Positions 60,731-64,000 of a DNA stretch of 64,000 nucleotides are shown one piece after another (the first letter of the stretch is position 1; each line of letters begins with the position of its first letter). The notes below the pieces were generated by a model, which ran no database searches, had not been told where the DNA came from, and was given only the letters and a program-made list of their open reading frames with translations. Made by a program: the position numbers and the translations under genes. Origin of the DNA: Gordius sp. MW1 (lineage: Eukaryota; Nematomorpha; Gordioida; Gordea; Gordiidae); assembly GCA_964036665.1 (NCBI GenBank), contig OZ038526.1, positions 32,364,001 through 32,428,000 of the forward strand, given 5' to 3'.

Positions 60731-61047
60731 GGCCTCTTTTGTCAACCTATATCCCAATTCTTTAATAAGAGTATACTTAAATTTAGATCAATTCTTTAGA
60801 CGCAACAGCTTTTATTAAGAAATAGAATGAATATTTTAATAAATTAGCCAAAAATTCACTGCGCTTTTTTTCGCTTCGCGCGTCATCACGTATTTTTTTT
60901 TACCGATTATTCAACAAAAATTATAAAAAAAAAGTTATTTTGGGGGCGAATGAAGGCATAATGAAATTAAATGCCATGAGATTTATGATTTATGAATATC
61001 TTATTTACTATAATAAATGATGACATGGCATCAATAGGCAACCATAG

Positions 61048-61214
61048 CATGGGCGGAGCCAGTATAGGAATTAGAGGGAGGCATTAATGATTTAGGGAGG
61101 GGCAATATGAGCATTTTTTGAAATTACCCATAAATTTAATAAATTTCAATAAATTTATGGATTTAGAGGGGGCAGCCATCCTTCCCTGCCCCCCCCCCTT
61201 TGGCTACGCCCATG
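61048..61214. mobile_element. Family B MITE (first of adjacent pair)
   Basis: CATGGGCGGAGCCAGTATAG to TTTGGCTACGCCCATG. Same orientation as the next copy. Confidence 0.8.
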
Positions 61215-61242
61215 AACCATTGACTACATAGACTGCTCATGC

Positions 61243-61407
61243 CATGGGCGTAGCCAGCATTGAATTAGAGGGGGCATTAATGAATTAGGGAGGGGAAAAA
61301 TGAATATTTTTAAAAATTTGTGCCATAATTTTAATATATTTCAAAAAAAATTTGAATTTAGAGGGGGCAGCCGCCCCTCCCTGCCCCCCCCCTTGGCTAC
61401 GCCAATG
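61243..61407. mobile_element. Family B MITE (second of adjacent pair)
   Basis: CATGGGCGTAGCCAGCATTG to TTGGCTACGCCAATG. Starts 28 bp after the first copy; TCATGCCAT words flank the pair. Confidence 0.8.
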
Positions 61408-61409
61408 GC

Positions 61410-64000
61410 TCATGCCATATGTTTCATATTCATATGGTGAAATGGGTACCATTAAATCCACTTTTTAAAATTTAACTATGGCCCATGTCATTCTGAAGTG
61501 TACCCAATTGTTAAAACAGAAAAAGAAATTTAACCTTCCTCACTAGTTAATAAATAAAAAATAATGATATTAAAGGATTATTTATTTAAATGCAGATTGC
61601 ACTTAATTGCTTTCACATCACCACAGTATTATATATATTTTAAAATGCTGTTTTTAATGTTAACTAGATTATTTTTTTATTAAGTTCTAAGAACACTTTA
61701 ATTAATCAAAATTACTATTATCTTTATGTCCTTCCCTTATTTGTGCACATTTCAAATTGGCGGAAAAACGGTACACTTATTTAAAGTTGATGAGAAGTCT
61801 ATCTAGTCTATGCAATCAACTTATTAAAAAATTAATTCTTTGATAATATTTAAAATGTCACTTGCAAATAAATATATTTTTTGAGCAAATAAGGTATTAA
61901 TATAAGTGAAAAAAGAATAAAAAATTTATAGAATAATAAATTAAAATGTTTAAAACGTCATATAAATAAATTACACAATTAGTCAACTATTATCAGTGGG
62001 TATATGGTTCGTTTTATATAACCCAATAGCCTAATGCTGAAACAAAATTGGGCATATAATACAGTATAAATTATTAATACTTTATGCTGACGTAATATAG
62101 ACATTACATATTACACTAACCTTTATTATCAATAAATGACCCCATTTAATCCATTTTCCCTCATTTGCAATATTTAAATATTAATAAATAAAAATTGTTG
62201 GATATAAAATAAAAAGATAGTTACAAATGGGCCTCTGATTGATATAATCATGGGTTAGATAAAATTTTAATTTTATAAAAGCGGGGATGGAATGTTTTTA
62301 TTTATTTTAACTCTAATTTCTTTCAACGACCCACTGGCTAATAAAATTCGTTAATTAAATTGTACTATTTATGTCAAGCGCTTTATTGATCAATTTTTTT
62401 ACCGTTATTGAATTAAATGAATCGGAAAAGGGCTGTTATAAATGAGGCCGATTTTAATAATATAAAATGTCCTAACCAATTTTGTCCGATTCTTAACATT
62501 ATAATCATTTTTTTGATTAAAAAACAATCTAATTTATAAATTTCAAAATTTTGATAAGGTTGAGCAGTTTTAAAAAAGGTTTATATATATCAGAAAAGGA
62601 ACAAAGTTAAAATATTCAATCAATAAATAGACAATTTTTTCCGATATAATTTAAAATAAAATATATAAAATATATGATAATTTTTCAAATGTATTTGCAA
62701 ATAATATGAAAAATAACCTGAAATATATAAATATTGAATAATTTGAATGACTCCTAACTTGAAAAACGATTAAGTATATACAACAAATATGGCAAAAGCA
62801 ATATTGGAAAGTTTGGGGTAGGCCAAAAGATGAATTCTAAGTTATATACGTCTGCCACCTGTGCAAATAAAAAATACTTTATGTCCAATTATATTTTTTT
62901 CAATGTGACCTTAAAATTTAATCGCACCTCACACTCGATTATTTTTAAAATTTAATTTATTTTCGATAATAAATAAATTAAAAAATATATATTTAACCTT
63001 AGTATAAAAGCCGTAATACCTAAATTAAATGTTTTGCGCTATATTAATATTTTTTATTTTGTCCGCTAATCATCAATAATTAATAGCTTTTAAATTATAT
63101 TTCTTTTTGTGGATGGGTTTAACAGCTAAAAATTTGGGGAATATTTATTAATTATTAATATAATTTTTATGGTTAGGGTCTGGGTCTGACAGAAAATACA
63201 GAATTAATCTTTTTCTATTTACTGTGATCGATAATGGGTTTAATCAAGGTGAAATAGGGAAAGCCAAGTAACCCCCCCCCCCCCCCCCATCAAACTTTCT
63301 TTGTAGATATTAACTAAATTACTTTTTAATTAAAAAAAAATTATTATTCTTTTTAATAATAATTGTATATATTTTTTATTTTTATACAAATGCTTTCATA
63401 TAATTTTTAATGTTAAACACGATGTAGAATACTTTTGAAGACGGGTCTCAAAATTGTTTTTTTTCATAATTTAATAATTATAAATATTTATTTGTTATTT
63501 TATAACTTTAAAGGGCAAGGAAATTATATTTTAAGTAAATATATCCTTTAGATTATCACATTTATAAGTAAAGGATATACATAATATCGGAAAAATTCGT
63601 TAAATTATTTATATTTGCTAGATGGTTAAGTTAAAATTATTAAGAAATTTCCTTAAATATGCCTCTAAAACTTCTCAAATATAATGAAAAAATATTCAAT
63701 TGATATACTTATCTGGAATATCAATAGGAATCTTTTGAAATAACTAACACGCTTTCAAATATCAATTTGCTGAATAGTCTTAATTATGCTGGCACATTGA
63801 AGATTAAAATAATTTCTTCTTAAAATATTATCATATACGTGGTAGTTCAATTTTATTAATAAATTATGGCACTTCTCATCATTTTGCCATGTTAATCGAC
63901 TGTAATGGCTTTTATAACAGCTGTAATTGAGCCAGAGGCTATGGTTGAATTTTTATTGACCATAGGTAAAGAGAGCTGAAGAAAAATACACACATTATTA
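61410..64000. other. AT-rich DNA to window end
   Basis: No gene, RNA or mobile element recognised. A poly-C run of about 18 lies at 63272-63289. Confidence 0.4.

Overview
This is an AT-rich nuclear DNA window from an invertebrate animal. Genes are split by GT-AG introns, many only 35-47 bp long, and the proteins are animal types (CNOT2, GLRX3, CIAO1, a synaptotagmin-like C2 protein, a Ski/Dac-like protein). I cannot name the species. Exons were joined by hand using splice sites, reading phase and family knowledge; no transcript or database search was available.

Layout. 1-7.6 kb: a CNOT2 gene (+) entering from the left, with 11 exons and introns full of small transposable elements. 9.2-12.5 kb: a FLYWCH zinc-finger gene (+), the most unusual object here. 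Its middle is a 101-bp tandem array that reads as 63-bp exons separated by 38-bp introns, with every splice junction in phase 1. 14.5-16.5 kb: a one-exon Ski/Dac-like protein (-). 21.0-21.5 kb: an unidentified open reading frame (+). 22.3-24.2 kb: a one-exon atypical dual-specificity phosphatase (-). 24-45 kb: a gene-poor, transposon-rich stretch. It holds a 4.1-kb hAT-like element carrying a broken reverse transcriptase, a LINE endonuclease fragment, and a 4.2-kb hAT-like element with internal duplication and near-perfect 8-bp target duplications. 45.0-50.1 kb: GLRX3 and CIAO1 (+), two cytosolic iron-sulfur assembly genes side by side. 52.4-56.1 kb: a tandem-C2 synaptotagmin-like gene (-), convergent with CIAO1. 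56.3-64 kb: transposon fragments and AT-rich DNA.

How the genes relate. CNOT2 belongs to the CCR4-NOT mRNA deadenylation complex. GLRX3 is a [2Fe-2S] carrier, and CIAO1 is the WD40 scaffold that places clusters on cytosolic and nuclear apoproteins, so this pair acts in one pathway. The other genes have no evident functional link. Four recurring repeat families account for most of the non-genic structure: a hairpin element with GTTGTAAAAACGGCTGG ends, a hairpin element with CATGGGCGTAGCCAG ends, a hAT-like family with TAGAGNCCTGCA ends and CCCGACCCGA-rich flanks, and a hAT-like family rich in TCTCG.
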